A stretch of DNA of 64,000 nt from Nocardioides humi (GTDB taxonomy: Bacteria > Actinomycetota > Actinomycetes > Propionibacteriales > Nocardioidaceae). Shown here one piece after another: positions 36,434-45,699 of the stretch (position 1 is the stretch's first letter; every line of letters begins with the position of its first letter). The stretch spans positions 3,286,001 through 3,350,000 of the forward strand of contig NZ_CP041146.1 of NCBI RefSeq assembly GCF_006494775.1, in the 5' to 3' direction. The position numbers were made by a program, and so were the translations under genes. The notes beneath the pieces were generated by a model. It ran no database searches, was not told the DNA's origin, and worked only from the letters and a program-made list of their open reading frames with translations.

Positions 36434-39400
36434 CCGAACAGGGAATCCCCGTCCTGACCGGTGGCCGCCGCGGTGGTGAGTGCGGTGGCGCGTGCGTCGG
36501 CGTCCACGTCGTTGTCGCGTCGGCGGGCCCGGCCGTCCCAGCGCCACCGGGTCACGCCGACCGCGTCGACCCCTTCGATCCGGGAGAGCTGGGCGATCGA
36601 CAGTCCGGGAACCTCCGGATAGCAGCCCCACTCGCGTTCGCTGGTCATCACCACGTCCAGGTCGAAGGTGGCGAGCAGGCCGAGCGACTTCGCGCGCGAG
36701 TCGTCGTCGACGCCGGCGAATGCCTCGTCGAGCAGGATCAGTCGCGGGGCGTGTGGATCGGCTGAGTTGTAGTGGGAGGCCGCAGCGGCGAACAGCGGGA
36801 CCGACACCGCCAGCACCTTCTCGCCTCCCGACGCCGGTCCGGATGCGGAGCGCCAGCTGCCGTGCTGCCAGCGCTCGACGGCGAAGGTGTGCCACTGGCG
36901 GTAGTCCAGTGCCTGCTCCAGGTGCTCCTGCCAGCCGCCGGTGGGATCGGCCTGCCGGATCTCGGCGATCCGTGCCTGGAGGAAGCCGCCGATCGCCTCA
37001 CGGTCCTTCGCCGACCAGGTCGCGTCCGAGCGGAGCATCAGCTCGCGCGCCGCGCCCAGCCCCACCGGACCGTCCGCACGCTCGCGCCAGCGGACCCGAA
37101 GCTGCATGCCGGTGGAGGTCTTGCGCTCGGCAAGCTCGCGGTTCATCCGGTCCAGCTGCCTGTCGGCTGCCAGCAGCAGCTCGTGGAGGTGACCCGCGAC
37201 CTCGTTGACCAGGTGGTTCTCCAGGATCTCGCGTTCCTTGGCGCTGAGCAGCCGTTCACGCTCGGCGACATCACCGGCCAGGCGCTCGGCCAATCGATCG
37301 ATGTCGACCTCGTCGCCGCGGTAGCGGACCCGGGAGATCAGCACGTCGTCGTGCGGTTCGAGGAGGGCCGTGTGGCCGTGGCGGCTCATCTGGGAGGCGA
37401 GTTCGTTGGCCGCGCCAGAGAGACGCTGTTGAACGGCGTTCCAGCCGTCCGCCGACTCGTCCACGTCGCCGAGCTGCTGCTCGGCGGTGCGGGCCAGCCC
37501 CACCGAGGCCGTGACGGTCCAGGCGTCGGGATCGGCGACGTCGGGGGTGTCCAGTTCCGGCAGAGCGACGCGCAGCAGACCGGTGCCGACGAAGACCCGA
37601 AGTGATTCGACGACGGTGGCGCGGGCCGTGCTCTCCTGCTCGCGTTGTTCGGTGAGATCCACCAGCTGCTGCTCGAGCCGGGCGCTGTTCGTCGCCGCGG
37701 TGACGCGTGCTTCTCGCAGGCGGGACTGGGTTTCCACGACCTCCTTCAATCCTTGTGCCGTCGCGGCCAGTTCCGCTTGGAGCTGGGCGACCGTCGCCCC
37801 GACCGTCGCCTGGAGTGCCTCTGCCTCGGCTCGGAGTGAGGCGGCCTCCGAGCGGTGGGCGCGGGCCGCGGCGTCGGCTTCGTCGCGCCCCTGGGCCGCC
37901 TCGGCGGCGCGCGTCCGCGCGGCCTCACGTGCCCGCTCTGCCTCAGCCGCGGCCGTGAGCGCGTTGCGCAGCTCCGCCAACGCCTCCCGATAGTCCGCCA
38001 CCGCTGCGCCGGTCCGATCGAGCAGCTCCTCGGTCGTGCCCAGGTCGAGCGCGGTGCCGGCCTCCCGCAGACGACCGTCCGCCTCGGCTGCCTCGACGGA
38101 GCGTCGCTCGGTCACCGCTCGCGCCATCGTCACATCGGCCTGCGCCTGCTCCACAACGCGTCGTGCAGCCGCGTCGCGGGCGTGGGCGGCGATCAAGTCC
38201 TGCTCGACATCGGCGGGGTACGAGGCCAGTTCGGCGGTGATGTCGTTCAGTCGGCGGTCGGCCTCGATGACGCGAGCGCGAGCAGCGGCGAGCTCGGCAG
38301 CGACCTGCTCAGCCTCGGCGCGCAGGCGAGCGATCAGATCGCGCCGGTGAGCCTCGCGGGCGCCGGCGCCGACATGCTCGGCCTGCTGTTTGTGCCACGA
38401 GCCGCGTGCGGGACCGGCGCCCCAGCGGCCGCCGAGATCGACCCACAGGTGAGCGCCGGCATCCTCACCCAGTCCGATCCGGGAGAGGACGTCGGCGACC
38501 ACGACGTCGGCCACTCCGCTGTCCGGGGCCACGGCTGGAGTCAGCGCCTGGCCCAGATGAGCGTGCTCGCAGCGTGCGCCGCCGGCCCCGAGGACGACGT
38601 CGCCGTCCGCCTCCACCCGCCCGTCGTCGAACACCCAGGCGTCGAGCAGGCCGGCGGACTGCAACGCCGCCTCGAGCCCTGCCTGGTCTGTCGGGGAGAG
38701 CCCGGCAGCGAAGTCGACGAGTTGCCACAGTGGTGCTCCGGGGACCCCTGCGCGCGCCCGCTGATCGCGGCCGGGCGCTGCGGTCGGAGCGGGATCCTGG
38801 CCGGACTCCAGCTCGGCTATGCGGTCCTCGAGCGCGCGGAGCTGCTCGTCGTGTCCGTTCGCGGCGAGCTCGGCCTCGGCCTTGAGCCGGCCAGCACGCT
38901 CCCGGGCGACGCTCCCGGCGTGATCCACGGCTCGCCGGACCGGAGAGACGTCGACCAGCGCGCGCGCCCAGCTTGCGGCCGCCTCGGTCAGTTCGTCGGT
39001 CTCGTCCTCGACGCCGATCACGTCCAAGCCGCGTAGGAAGGCGCGCACCGCGTTGCGGTACTTCCCGACCACGGCATCGACATCGGCGTCCGCGGCCGCC
39101 AGGGCTTCGGTGGTGCGCGTGAGCGCGCTCTCCTTGTCGTCGAGCGCGGAGCGCTGTTGGTCCGCCCTGGCCTGAGCGGCTGCCGCCGCCCGAAGGAGCC
39201 CGCGGACGTGTCGGACCTGCTCGGTACGGCGGCCGATGGCGTCGCGTGCGCGGTCACCGTCGCTGCGGATCGCCGGATGTTCGGCCGCCAGTCCGGCCTC
39301 GAGGGCGAGCGCCAGCGCCGCGTTCTCGCGCCGCCGGGCCTCCGCGGCGGTGCTCGCCGATCGGACGTCGGCATCCTCGTAGGACGCGGCTTCGCGCTCG

Positions 39401-40533
39401 GCACGCCGGCCCGCGTCGTGAGCGCCGCGCTCGGCGTCCATGGCGCGGTTCTCGGCGTCGCGGGCGGCGTTGTCGGCGCGGTGCAGCCGGTCGGCGTCGC
39501 GCATCTCGGGACTCTCCCGTAGCGCCCGCTCGCGTCCGCGCAGCATCTCGTGCTCCTGGTCGGCGTCGGCGAGCGCGACAGCGATCCGCTCCGTCTCGGC
39601 TGTCGCGGTCCCCAGATCGGCCTCGATCCGGTGCAGCGTTCGCCCGACATGCTCATAGCGGGAGTTCGCCTCCCGCAGCGCCGTCGTGCGTCGCCGTGTC
39701 GCGACCTGGCCGTAGGCGCGATAGTGGCGAAGGAAGACCTCGGCGGAGCCGAGGGTGTCCTTGATGTCCGCGAGTCCCAGACGCTCCTCCTCCAGGGATC
39801 GGAAGGACTCCGCAACGTCGGAGACCACTGCCTGGTCGAGCGGTGCCAATGCCTCGGTGAGTGCCGCGGAGAGTGCCTTCTCGTCGGGGCGCTTGGACAG
39901 CTGTGGCTGACGCAGTTGGACGAGGAGGTCGATGAGCGCTGCGTATCGCTCCTCCCCCAGGCGGAACAGCGCCTCGTCGACCGCGCGCCGGTAGGCCTCC
40001 TGGGTCCCGTACACCTGGCCGGCGCCGTCGATCTCCTCGCGGAGTCGCTCGGCGGTGAGCACCGTGCGGGTCGAGTCGATCAGGCGAAGATCGCCGATCC
40101 GGCGGGCGGTGGTGAAGTACCACGTCTTGACGATCCCGCGGCCGGCGGCCGCCTTCAGCCCGATGCCCAGGGTGAGGAACCGCTCGGATCCGTCGGCCTC
40201 TCGTCGTCCGAACTCGACCCACGCGTAGCCGGTGCGCTCACTGTGCGGGTGGGCACCGCCGAGGAGGAGGTTCCACTCCATCCGCTTCTTGGGGTCGGCG
40301 TCCGGCTCGACGCGACGGGGGAGGACAGAGCCGTCCAGCAGGAAGGGCAGCGTCAGTGCCAGCACCTTCGACTTGCCGGTGCCGTTGTTGCCGCGCAGCA
40401 ACAGCCGTCCGTCGTGGAACCAGAACTGCTCGTCGTCGTAGTAGAACAGGTCGACCAGCCCGAGGCGCTGGGGCTGCCAGCGTTCGGTCGACGGCTTCGG
40501 CAGCACGGTGCCCTCGATGGTGCTCTCGGTCAT
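36430..40533 (-). CDS. jetC: Wadjet JetC: SMC/MukB-like ATPase (TIGR02680)
   Basis: A 1367-residue SMC-like motor. Walker A GNNGTGKS is at residues 48-55. There are long Ala/Glu/Arg-rich coiled coils (about 240-500 and 680-950) with an intervening hinge-like region around 570-660. The ABC signature SGGEK is at 1235-1239, and Walker B LILLDEAFAG at about 1265-1274. In known Wadjets this subunit extrudes DNA loops and senses small circular DNA. The gene overlaps jetB and jetD by four bases each, giving fixed stoichiometric translation. All ATPase motifs are intact, so the system appears functional. Confidence 0.93.
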   Translation of the reverse strand: MTESTIEGTVLPKPSTERWQPQRLGLVDLFYYDDEQFWFHDGRLLLRGNNGTGKSKVLALTLPFLLDGSVLPRRVEPDADPKKRMEWNLLLGGAHPHSERTGYAWVEFGRREADGSERFLTLGIGLKAAAGRGIVKTWYFTTARRIGDLRLIDSTRTVLTAERLREEIDGAGQVYGTQEAYRRAVDEALFRLGEERYAALIDLLVQLRQPQLSKRPDEKALSAALTEALAPLDQAVVSDVAESFRSLEEERLGLADIKDTLGSAEVFLRHYRAYGQVATRRRTTALREANSRYEHVGRTLHRIEADLGTATAETERIAVALADADQEHEMLRGRERALRESPEMRDADRLHRADNAARDAENRAMDAERGAHDAGRRAEREAASYEDADVRSASTAAEARRRENAALALALEAGLAAEHPAIRSDGDRARDAIGRRTEQVRHVRGLLRAAAAAQARADQQRSALDDKESALTRTTEALAAADADVDAVVGKYRNAVRAFLRGLDVIGVEDETDELTEAAASWARALVDVSPVRRAVDHAGSVARERAGRLKAEAELAANGHDEQLRALEDRIAELESGQDPAPTAAPGRDQRARAGVPGAPLWQLVDFAAGLSPTDQAGLEAALQSAGLLDAWVFDDGRVEADGDVVLGAGGARCEHAHLGQALTPAVAPDSGVADVVVADVLSRIGLGEDAGAHLWVDLGGRWGAGPARGSWHKQQAEHVGAGAREAHRRDLIARLRAEAEQVAAELAAARARVIEADRRLNDITAELASYPADVEQDLIAAHARDAAARRVVEQAQADVTMARAVTERRSVEAAEADGRLREAGTALDLGTTEELLDRTGAAVADYREALAELRNALTAAAEAERAREAARTRAAEAAQGRDEADAAARAHRSEAASLRAEAEALQATVGATVAQLQAELAATAQGLKEVVETQSRLREARVTAATNSARLEQQLVDLTEQREQESTARATVVESLRVFVGTGLLRVALPELDTPDVADPDAWTVTASVGLARTAEQQLGDVDESADGWNAVQQRLSGAANELASQMSRHGHTALLEPHDDVLISRVRYRGDEVDIDRLAERLAGDVAERERLLSAKEREILENHLVNEVAGHLHELLLAADRQLDRMNRELAERKTSTGMQLRVRWRERADGPVGLGAARELMLRSDATWSAKDREAIGGFLQARIAEIRQADPTGGWQEHLEQALDYRQWHTFAVERWQHGSWRSASGPASGGEKVLAVSVPLFAAAASHYNSADPHAPRLILLDEAFAGVDDDSRAKSLGLLATFDLDVVMTSEREWGCYPEVPGLSIAQLSRIEGVDAVGVTRWRWDGRARRRDNDVDADARATALTTAAATGQDGDSLFG

Positions 40534-41777
40534 CGGGTCTTCCTCGTCTGGATCGTCGGAGCGGTCACCTTGAACCGCTGGAGTGCCGGCAGCGGCTCGA
40601 TCAGCAGGTCGTCGGCCGGGCCCGTGACGCGGATCAGGCCCAAGCCGGCCAGCCGGGCCAGCGCCTCGTCCAGCAGGCTGTGGTCCGCCCCCGGATCCCG
40701 GGTGCTCTTGCGCCAGTACGACGCGTGCTCCCGGGCGAGGCGCCGCAGCAGCCTGCGCAGATCGCCGGCCGGCGTGGCGCCCCGAGCGGCGAGATGCTCG
40801 GCCACGAGCAGGGTCGCGTGCCCGTCGGTTCCCTGCTCCGGCATCCGTAGGTCGGTGAGCTGGTCATCAGGGTCGACCAGGGCGATCCCCTCGGCACGCA
40901 GCTCGGCGATCAGGCCGGTCGCCTCGCACAGCCGCCTGGTCAGCGGCACCCGCTGGTTGAGCAGATAGGCACGCTCCGCGTCGGGAAGCTCGTCGTAGTA
41001 GACGACCGGATCCATCAGCAGCCGCCGGGACACGGCGTGACGGAGCTGTCGATTGGTCTCCTCGTCGGTGTAGGCCGGCGGCGGTTCGTGCAGCGCCTCC
41101 TCGATCGCCGCGATGTCCGGGTCCGGCCCGAGCCCGGCCTCCACCAGGGCGGGGCTGTGCGTCGTTGAGAGCATCGTCGCCAGCACCCGGCGGTCCAGGT
41201 CGTAGAGCGCGTCGCCGTGGCCGGCGGCGTAGGACTCCTCGTCGCCGGCCACCCGGACCAGGACGCCGTGCTGCAGCAGTAGCCTGATCGCCGCGACCAG
41301 GTCGGACCGCTCCTCACGGTTGCCCAGGGTGAACTCCACGCTCTCCAGACCGGGCTGGCGAGCGGCGAGGACGACGTCCTCGGCGAGTCGGCCGAGTGCC
41401 ACCTGCGCGTCGGAGCGCTCCAGAACGGCCAGGGCGAGGCACAGCAGCACATAGCGCCGGCGGGTGAATGGTGGATCTGCCTTGCGGGCGCGGGCCGGGT
41501 GGCGCTCAGCGACGCCGAGCGCGGTTGCGCCGCGCGGCACCGAGGACACCTGCAGGCGCACGGTCTGGGCCTCGACCACCAGCCGCCATCCGGTCTCGCG
41601 CTGGAACCACTCCCGGAGCTGATCGGCGTGCCGGCGGACCTGGCGGAAGAGCTCGCCGTCGGACTGGGCTCGCAGCACCGGCCGCAGCAGGAGCGCCCGC
41701 AGCGCCCGGGTTCGGGACTCGGCGTCGCGGTCGGTCAGCGCGTCGTTGATCCGCGGTCCGAGGTCGATGCCGTTCAT
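40530..41777 (-). CDS. jetB: Wadjet JetB: kite-like subunit (TIGR02678/DUF2398)
   Basis: A 415-residue winged-helix protein equivalent to the kite (MukE/MksE-like) subunit. The family region RRYVLLCLALAVLERSDAQVALGRLAEDV is near residues 100-130, and RVPLTRRLCEATGLIAEL near 280. The ATG at 41777 overlaps the jetA stop. A much longer upstream open frame exists, but it is antisense-like shadow within jetA. It bridges JetC heads together with JetA. Confidence 0.88.
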   Translation of the reverse strand: MNGIDLGPRINDALTDRDAESRTRALRALLLRPVLRAQSDGELFRQVRRHADQLREWFQRETGWRLVVEAQTVRLQVSSVPRGATALGVAERHPARARKADPPFTRRRYVLLCLALAVLERSDAQVALGRLAEDVVLAARQPGLESVEFTLGNREERSDLVAAIRLLLQHGVLVRVAGDEESYAAGHGDALYDLDRRVLATMLSTTHSPALVEAGLGPDPDIAAIEEALHEPPPAYTDEETNRQLRHAVSRRLLMDPVVYYDELPDAERAYLLNQRVPLTRRLCEATGLIAELRAEGIALVDPDDQLTDLRMPEQGTDGHATLLVAEHLAARGATPAGDLRRLLRRLAREHASYWRKSTRDPGADHSLLDEALARLAGLGLIRVTGPADDLLIEPLPALQRFKVTAPTIQTRKTR

Positions 41778-43348
41778 GGGCGCTCCCCCGAGGGCTCGGT
41801 GGTCGAGCTGATGTCGACGACGTGGTTGGGTCCGACCAGCTCGCCGTCGGGTGTGCTGATCACGGCGACGCCCCCGCCGGGGTCGCGGGTCAAGGTGACG
41901 ACGAGCTCGCCGTCGGATGTCTGCACCCGCGAGGTGGTCGCGTCGGGTCCCATCGCGCCGAGTGCGTCGCCGAGCAGTCCGAGGAAGAGCCGGAACGCCT
42001 CCGGGTCGAGGACACCGAAGGCGCTCAGCGGCTTCGGGCCGCCGGTCAGGATCCGCCGCCGCGCCGCGGCGGTCTGCTCGGCTTCGAGCCGTGCCTGCTC
42101 GACGAGCATGGTCCTGGCCGCCGAGCGGTCCGCTACGCGGGCCGCTCGGCCGCGACGCTCGTAGGAGCCGGTACGACGCAGTTGGGGGCTGATCTCGACC
42201 GGGGGTGCCTCGGACCAGGGTGTTGCATTCCCCAGTTGTTCGGCCGCCCACCGCTCCTGGGCCTCGCCGGGCACGCTGAGGTGGCGTACGGAGGTGAGAC
42301 CGAAGGCCGTACGCCACAGCCGGTGCCGGTCGCCGTCCTCGGGCAGGACCGCGAACCAACGGGCCAGAGTGACGAAGTCGCGGGAACGGTCGGCGCGCCC
42401 GCCGGACTGCTCGTGGAGCGTCCGGACCACGGCGAGCAGCGCCGGGATCGCCGCCCGCGCGCGTGACCGGAGCAGCCTCGCCTCGGACTCGCGCCCGGGT
42501 GTGCTGACGAACCAGTCGGTCAGCCCCGACCACTGCCGCCGCCAGATCGCGCGCCCGAGATCGACCGCGTCGCCGTTCTCCCCGGGCGCGGCGTCGGCCG
42601 CCTCTCGCTCCGCGGCGACCCCGGCCAGGAAGTCCACGCCCTCGGTGTCGATCGCGTCAAGGAGCTCGGCGATGGCGGCACCACGGGTGAGCAGGTCGTT
42701 GATGAACCGCTCCAGATAGTCGATGAGCTGCTGCTTGTAGGCGAGGAAGGCGTCGACGTCGGCGTCGTGCAGGTCGATGGTGCGCTGGATCGAGCCCATG
42801 AAGGCGACCGCGTTCTCGGCGAGCTCACCGAACCGCTCCCGCAGGCTGCGCAGCGTCTGGTGGATCTGGGCGGCGTCGGTCGCCTCGCCGGCGTCCCGCG
42901 CTCGGACGGCGTCGCGCAGCGCGGTGAGGAGCACGATGATGTCGGCGAGCGCCACGGACTGGAGGGCGCCACGGCTGCCGAGCGCGGCGTCGTACTGCGC
43001 GAGGGCCCGCTCCGCAGCCTCGCCCGGACGCGTGAGCTGGTAGAGCATGCGGCGGCGATAGAAGTCCTCCAGAGCGGTCACCCGGCTGGAGTCGGGGATC
43101 GCGATCAGGTTGCCCCAGGTCGGTTGGGCGAGCCGCTCGAGCGCCTCCGACACCGCGGTCTCGGTCACGGGCCGTGCGTAGGTCGTCACCAGCGCCGCGT
43201 GGACCTGCTCGGGACGCGCGTGGACGGTGAAGCGCTCCTTCTCGGCCATCAGCACCCGCATGATCAGCCGATAGAGGGCAGCATTCTGCGTGGTGAGGTA
43301 GGCGAACGGGCCGTAGCCCTCGGCGCTGGCAGGGACCTGCTCGGTCAT
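41774..43348 (-). CDS. jetA: Wadjet JetA: kleisin-like subunit (TIGR02677/DUF2397)
   Basis: First gene of the operon, 524 residues. The N-terminal winged-helix signature is FAYLTTQNAALYRLIMRVLMAEKERF (about 14-40). A helical middle follows, and then a C-terminal winged-helix-like region. In the Wadjet complex it is the kleisin that closes the SMC ring. I chose the ATG at 43348, with AGGATCGG upstream, over an in-frame GTG at 43366 lacking a ribosome site. A 106-base divergent gap separates it from the helical hypothetical gene; no clear promoter boxes seen. Confidence 0.88.
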   Translation of the reverse strand: MTEQVPASAEGYGPFAYLTTQNAALYRLIMRVLMAEKERFTVHARPEQVHAALVTTYARPVTETAVSEALERLAQPTWGNLIAIPDSSRVTALEDFYRRRMLYQLTRPGEAAERALAQYDAALGSRGALQSVALADIIVLLTALRDAVRARDAGEATDAAQIHQTLRSLRERFGELAENAVAFMGSIQRTIDLHDADVDAFLAYKQQLIDYLERFINDLLTRGAAIAELLDAIDTEGVDFLAGVAAEREAADAAPGENGDAVDLGRAIWRRQWSGLTDWFVSTPGRESEARLLRSRARAAIPALLAVVRTLHEQSGGRADRSRDFVTLARWFAVLPEDGDRHRLWRTAFGLTSVRHLSVPGEAQERWAAEQLGNATPWSEAPPVEISPQLRRTGSYERRGRAARVADRSAARTMLVEQARLEAEQTAAARRRILTGGPKPLSAFGVLDPEAFRLFLGLLGDALGAMGPDATTSRVQTSDGELVVTLTRDPGGGVAVISTPDGELVGPNHVVDISSTTEPSGERP

Positions 43349-43454
43349 GGCATCCGATCCTGTCACGGGGGGCCGACGGATCTGTCGGCGGATCCTGCGG
43401 CGAAAGGCCGGTATGACGGAGACTGAGCCGGTCGGGGCCGGGTACGCGTCGTAG

Positions 43455-43937
43455 ATGGACGACGAGGTACTCCACGGATATCTGCAGCACCACTGGGTCG
43501 GCTCGACCGCGGGCGTCTCGCTGTTCCAGCGTGTCGCCCGCAGCCACGGCGACCCGGCGGCCGCGACGGTCGTCGGGGAGCTGGGCGAGGAGGTGGCCGG
43601 CGAGCGCGAGACGCTGCGGGGGCTGATGACCGCCGTCGGCGTGCGCCCGAGCCGGGTCGGCGCCCTCGCTGCGCGGGCCGGGGAGGTGGCCGGCCGCCTG
43701 AAGCCGAACGGCCGGGTCCTCAGCCGCTCGCCGCTGACCGACGTCCTCGAGCTGGAGGCACTGCGCGACGCCGTCTACGGCAAACGGGGTGGTTGGGAGG
43801 TGCTGCGCTCGGTCGCCGACGACGACCCGCGGCTGGACGCGGCGCTGCTCGACGACCTGCTGGCGCGTTCGGACCGGCAGCTGGAGCGGCTTCAGGGGCT
43901 GCACGTCGGCGTCTCGCGGAAGCGGTTGCTGGCGTGA
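43455..43937 (+). CDS. Helical conserved hypothetical protein (ferritin-like shape)
   Basis: A 160-residue protein with no signal or membrane segment and predicted mostly helical. It begins HGYLQHHWVGSTAGVSLFQRVARSHGD and has several Glu/His-bearing amphipathic helices, as in ferritin-like or DUF892-like bundles. A fixed metal motif is not obvious. Proteins with this N-terminus are common and uncharacterised in actinobacteria. It is divergent from the Wadjet operon and is not an obvious part of it. Confidence 0.65.
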   Translation: MDDEVLHGYLQHHWVGSTAGVSLFQRVARSHGDPAAATVVGELGEEVAGERETLRGLMTAVGVRPSRVGALAARAGEVAGRLKPNGRVLSRSPLTDVLELEALRDAVYGKRGGWEVLRSVADDDPRLDAALLDDLLARSDRQLERLQGLHVGVSRKRLLA

Positions 43938-44017
43938 GCGTTCCCTCGCCAGCGGTCCGCGCCGGCCGAGGAGCCCCGGGTACAGGACGAGAACGTCACG
44001 GGTGATGGGATCGCCCC

Positions 44018-44938
44018 GTGGGCGGTGTGCTGGAGGGCTTCGCGACGATCGCGATCGTGATCGCCCTCGGCGCGCTCCTGGCCGACCGCGGGATCGTCGA
44101 CGCGCACGGCCAGCGCAGCCTGTCGCTGGCGTCGTTCTACCTCGCCAGCCCCGCCCTGCTGGTCACCGTGCTGGAGGACTCCGAGCCCTCGCGGGTGCTG
44201 TCGGGACCGCTCGTCGCGACCGCCGCGGGCGTGATCGTCAGTGCCGGGCTGATGGTCGCGGTGGCGCGGGTACGCCGGCTGGACCCCGGCACCACCGTGA
44301 TCGCGAGCCTCTGCGCGGCGTACGTCAACGCGGGCAACCTCGGCATCCCGATCGCGGCGTACGCGCTCGGCGACGCGGCGCTCGTCGTCCCCGCCCTCCT
44401 GATGCAGCTGCTCGTGCTCCAGCCGCTGGCGCTGACCGTGCTCGACGTGGTCACCAGCCCCGAGCGGCCCTCGCTGCCGAAGATCCTGTCCCGGCCGTTC
44501 ACCAACCCGCTGACCATCGCCTCCGTCACCGGACTGCTGCTGGCGACGACGGACACCGAGCTGCCGAGGGCGGTGCACGCGCCGCTGGAGCTGGTCGCCG
44601 GGATGGCGGTGCCCGCGATGCTCATCGCGTACGGCGTCGCGCTCCGCCTCGGCCCGCTGCCCGGACGCGGGGTGACGCCGCGGGCGCTGGTCACGGTGAC
44701 GTCGCTGAAGATGGTGGTCCAGCCGGTGGCGGCGTACGTCGTCGGGCGCTTCTGCGTCGGCCTGGACGGTCCCGAGCTGTTCGCCGTCACCCTGCTCTCG
44801 GCGCTGCCGACGGCGCAGAACGTCTTCGTGGTGGCGATGCGCTACGAGCGCGGCATCCTGCTCGCCCGCGACGCCATCTTCGTCTCGACCATGGCCTCGG
44901 CGCCGGTCGCGATCCTGATCTCGGCCCTGCTCGCCTGA
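44018..44938 (+). CDS. AEC-family (auxin efflux carrier-like) transporter
   Basis: A 306-residue integral membrane protein with about ten hydrophobic segments in two five-helix halves. The crossover region AAYVNAGNLGIPIAAYALGD (about residues 95-115) and the C-half ALPTAQNVFVVAMRYERG are AEC signatures. These are secondary carriers for organic acids or auxin-like anions in bacteria. A GTG start. It stands alone and its substrate cannot be inferred. Confidence 0.87.
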   Translation: MGGVLEGFATIAIVIALGALLADRGIVDAHGQRSLSLASFYLASPALLVTVLEDSEPSRVLSGPLVATAAGVIVSAGLMVAVARVRRLDPGTTVIASLCAAYVNAGNLGIPIAAYALGDAALVVPALLMQLLVLQPLALTVLDVVTSPERPSLPKILSRPFTNPLTIASVTGLLLATTDTELPRAVHAPLELVAGMAVPAMLIAYGVALRLGPLPGRGVTPRALVTVTSLKMVVQPVAAYVVGRFCVGLDGPELFAVTLLSALPTAQNVFVVAMRYERGILLARDAIFVSTMASAPVAILISALLA

Positions 44939-44952
44939 CTTCGCCATCGGTT

Positions 44953-44970
44953 GACCAGGTCAGTCTGGTC
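44953..44970. promoter_or_regulatory. Palindromic operator at the toxin-antitoxin promoter
   Basis: GACCAG-GTCAGT-CTGGTC is an inverted repeat with six-base arms and a GGTCAG direct repeat nested in it. It overlaps a TTGACC -35-like box (44951-44956), about 30 bases before the antitoxin start. The placement suggests autoregulation by the antitoxin or complex, as usual for type II systems. Confidence 0.45.
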
Positions 44971-45000
44971 AGCCTAGTGGGGTGCGGCTACGCTGGCGGG

Positions 45001-45249
45001 GTGAGCGTGACCGTCAACGTCCAGGAAGCCAAGACTCGCCTCTCCGAGTTGCTGAAGCGGGTCGAGGCGGGCGAGGACGTGGTCATCGCCCGAGCCGGTC
45101 ACCCCATCGCGGAGCTGCGGCCGGTTCGGAAGGTCGACCTGGTGTTCGGCGGATTCGACGTCGAGGTGGGCGACGCCTTCTTCGAGCCGCTCGACGAGGG
45201 CGATCTGGCGGCTTGGGAGGGCGCGGACGCGGTCGCCGAGGCCGGATGA
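45001..45249 (+). CDS. Phd/YefM-family antitoxin
   Basis: An 82-residue antitoxin. It has the Phd/YefM N-terminal fold (VNVQEAKTRLSELLKRVEAGEDVVIARAGHPIAELRPV) that dimerises and binds DNA, and an acidic C-terminal tail (EPLDEGDLAAWEGAD) that would wrap the toxin. GTG start at 45001. Its TGA overlaps the ATG of the PIN toxin. Confidence 0.9.
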   Translation: MSVTVNVQEAKTRLSELLKRVEAGEDVVIARAGHPIAELRPVRKVDLVFGGFDVEVGDAFFEPLDEGDLAAWEGADAVAEAG

Positions 45250-45641
45250 CGCTGCTCCTCGACACCCACGTCCTGCTCTGGGCGGCGACGGACAGCCCGC
45301 GGCTCGGGCACGGGGTCCGAGTCCGGCTGGGGTCTGCCAGCGAGCGGCACGTCTCCGCGGCGTCGGCCTTCGAGATCGCCACCAAGACCCGGCTCGGCAA
45401 GCTTCCCCACGGACGCTCGGTCCTCGACGGGTGGGCCCGACTGCTCCGCAACCTCCAGGCGACCGAGCTGCCGCTCTCGGTGGCACACATGAGCCGTGCC
45501 GGGGGACTGCTCTGGGAGCACCGGGATCCCTTCGACCGGATGCTTGTCGCGCAGGCGCAGCTCGAGGGTCTGACGCTGCTGACGGAGGACCGCGCCATCC
45601 GTGAGTACGACGACGTGCGGACTGTCTGGGGAGCGCGGTAG
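45246..45641 (+). CDS. PIN-domain ribonuclease toxin (VapC-like)
   Basis: A 131-residue type II toxin. The PIN catalytic acids are visible: Asp in LLLDTHVLLWA (residue 6), Glu in SAASAFEIATK, Asp in RDPFDRMLVAQA and Asp in LLTEDRAI. Such toxins cleave tRNA or rRNA until neutralised by the co-translated antitoxin. It overlaps the antitoxin gene by four bases, and all active-site acids are intact. Confidence 0.9.
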   Translation: MTLLLDTHVLLWAATDSPRLGHGVRVRLGSASERHVSAASAFEIATKTRLGKLPHGRSVLDGWARLLRNLQATELPLSVAHMSRAGGLLWEHRDPFDRMLVAQAQLEGLTLLTEDRAIREYDDVRTVWGAR

Positions 45642-45699
45642 CCCGCCTGTCGGGCCGACCTTCGCCGGACGGGTACCACCGATGTCATAGGTTGCGCCT

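Noticed and set aside
43413..43454. A 13-codon open frame abutting the helical hypothetical gene, with a GAAAGG site
   Set aside because: It could be a leader peptide, but it is too short to support without conservation.
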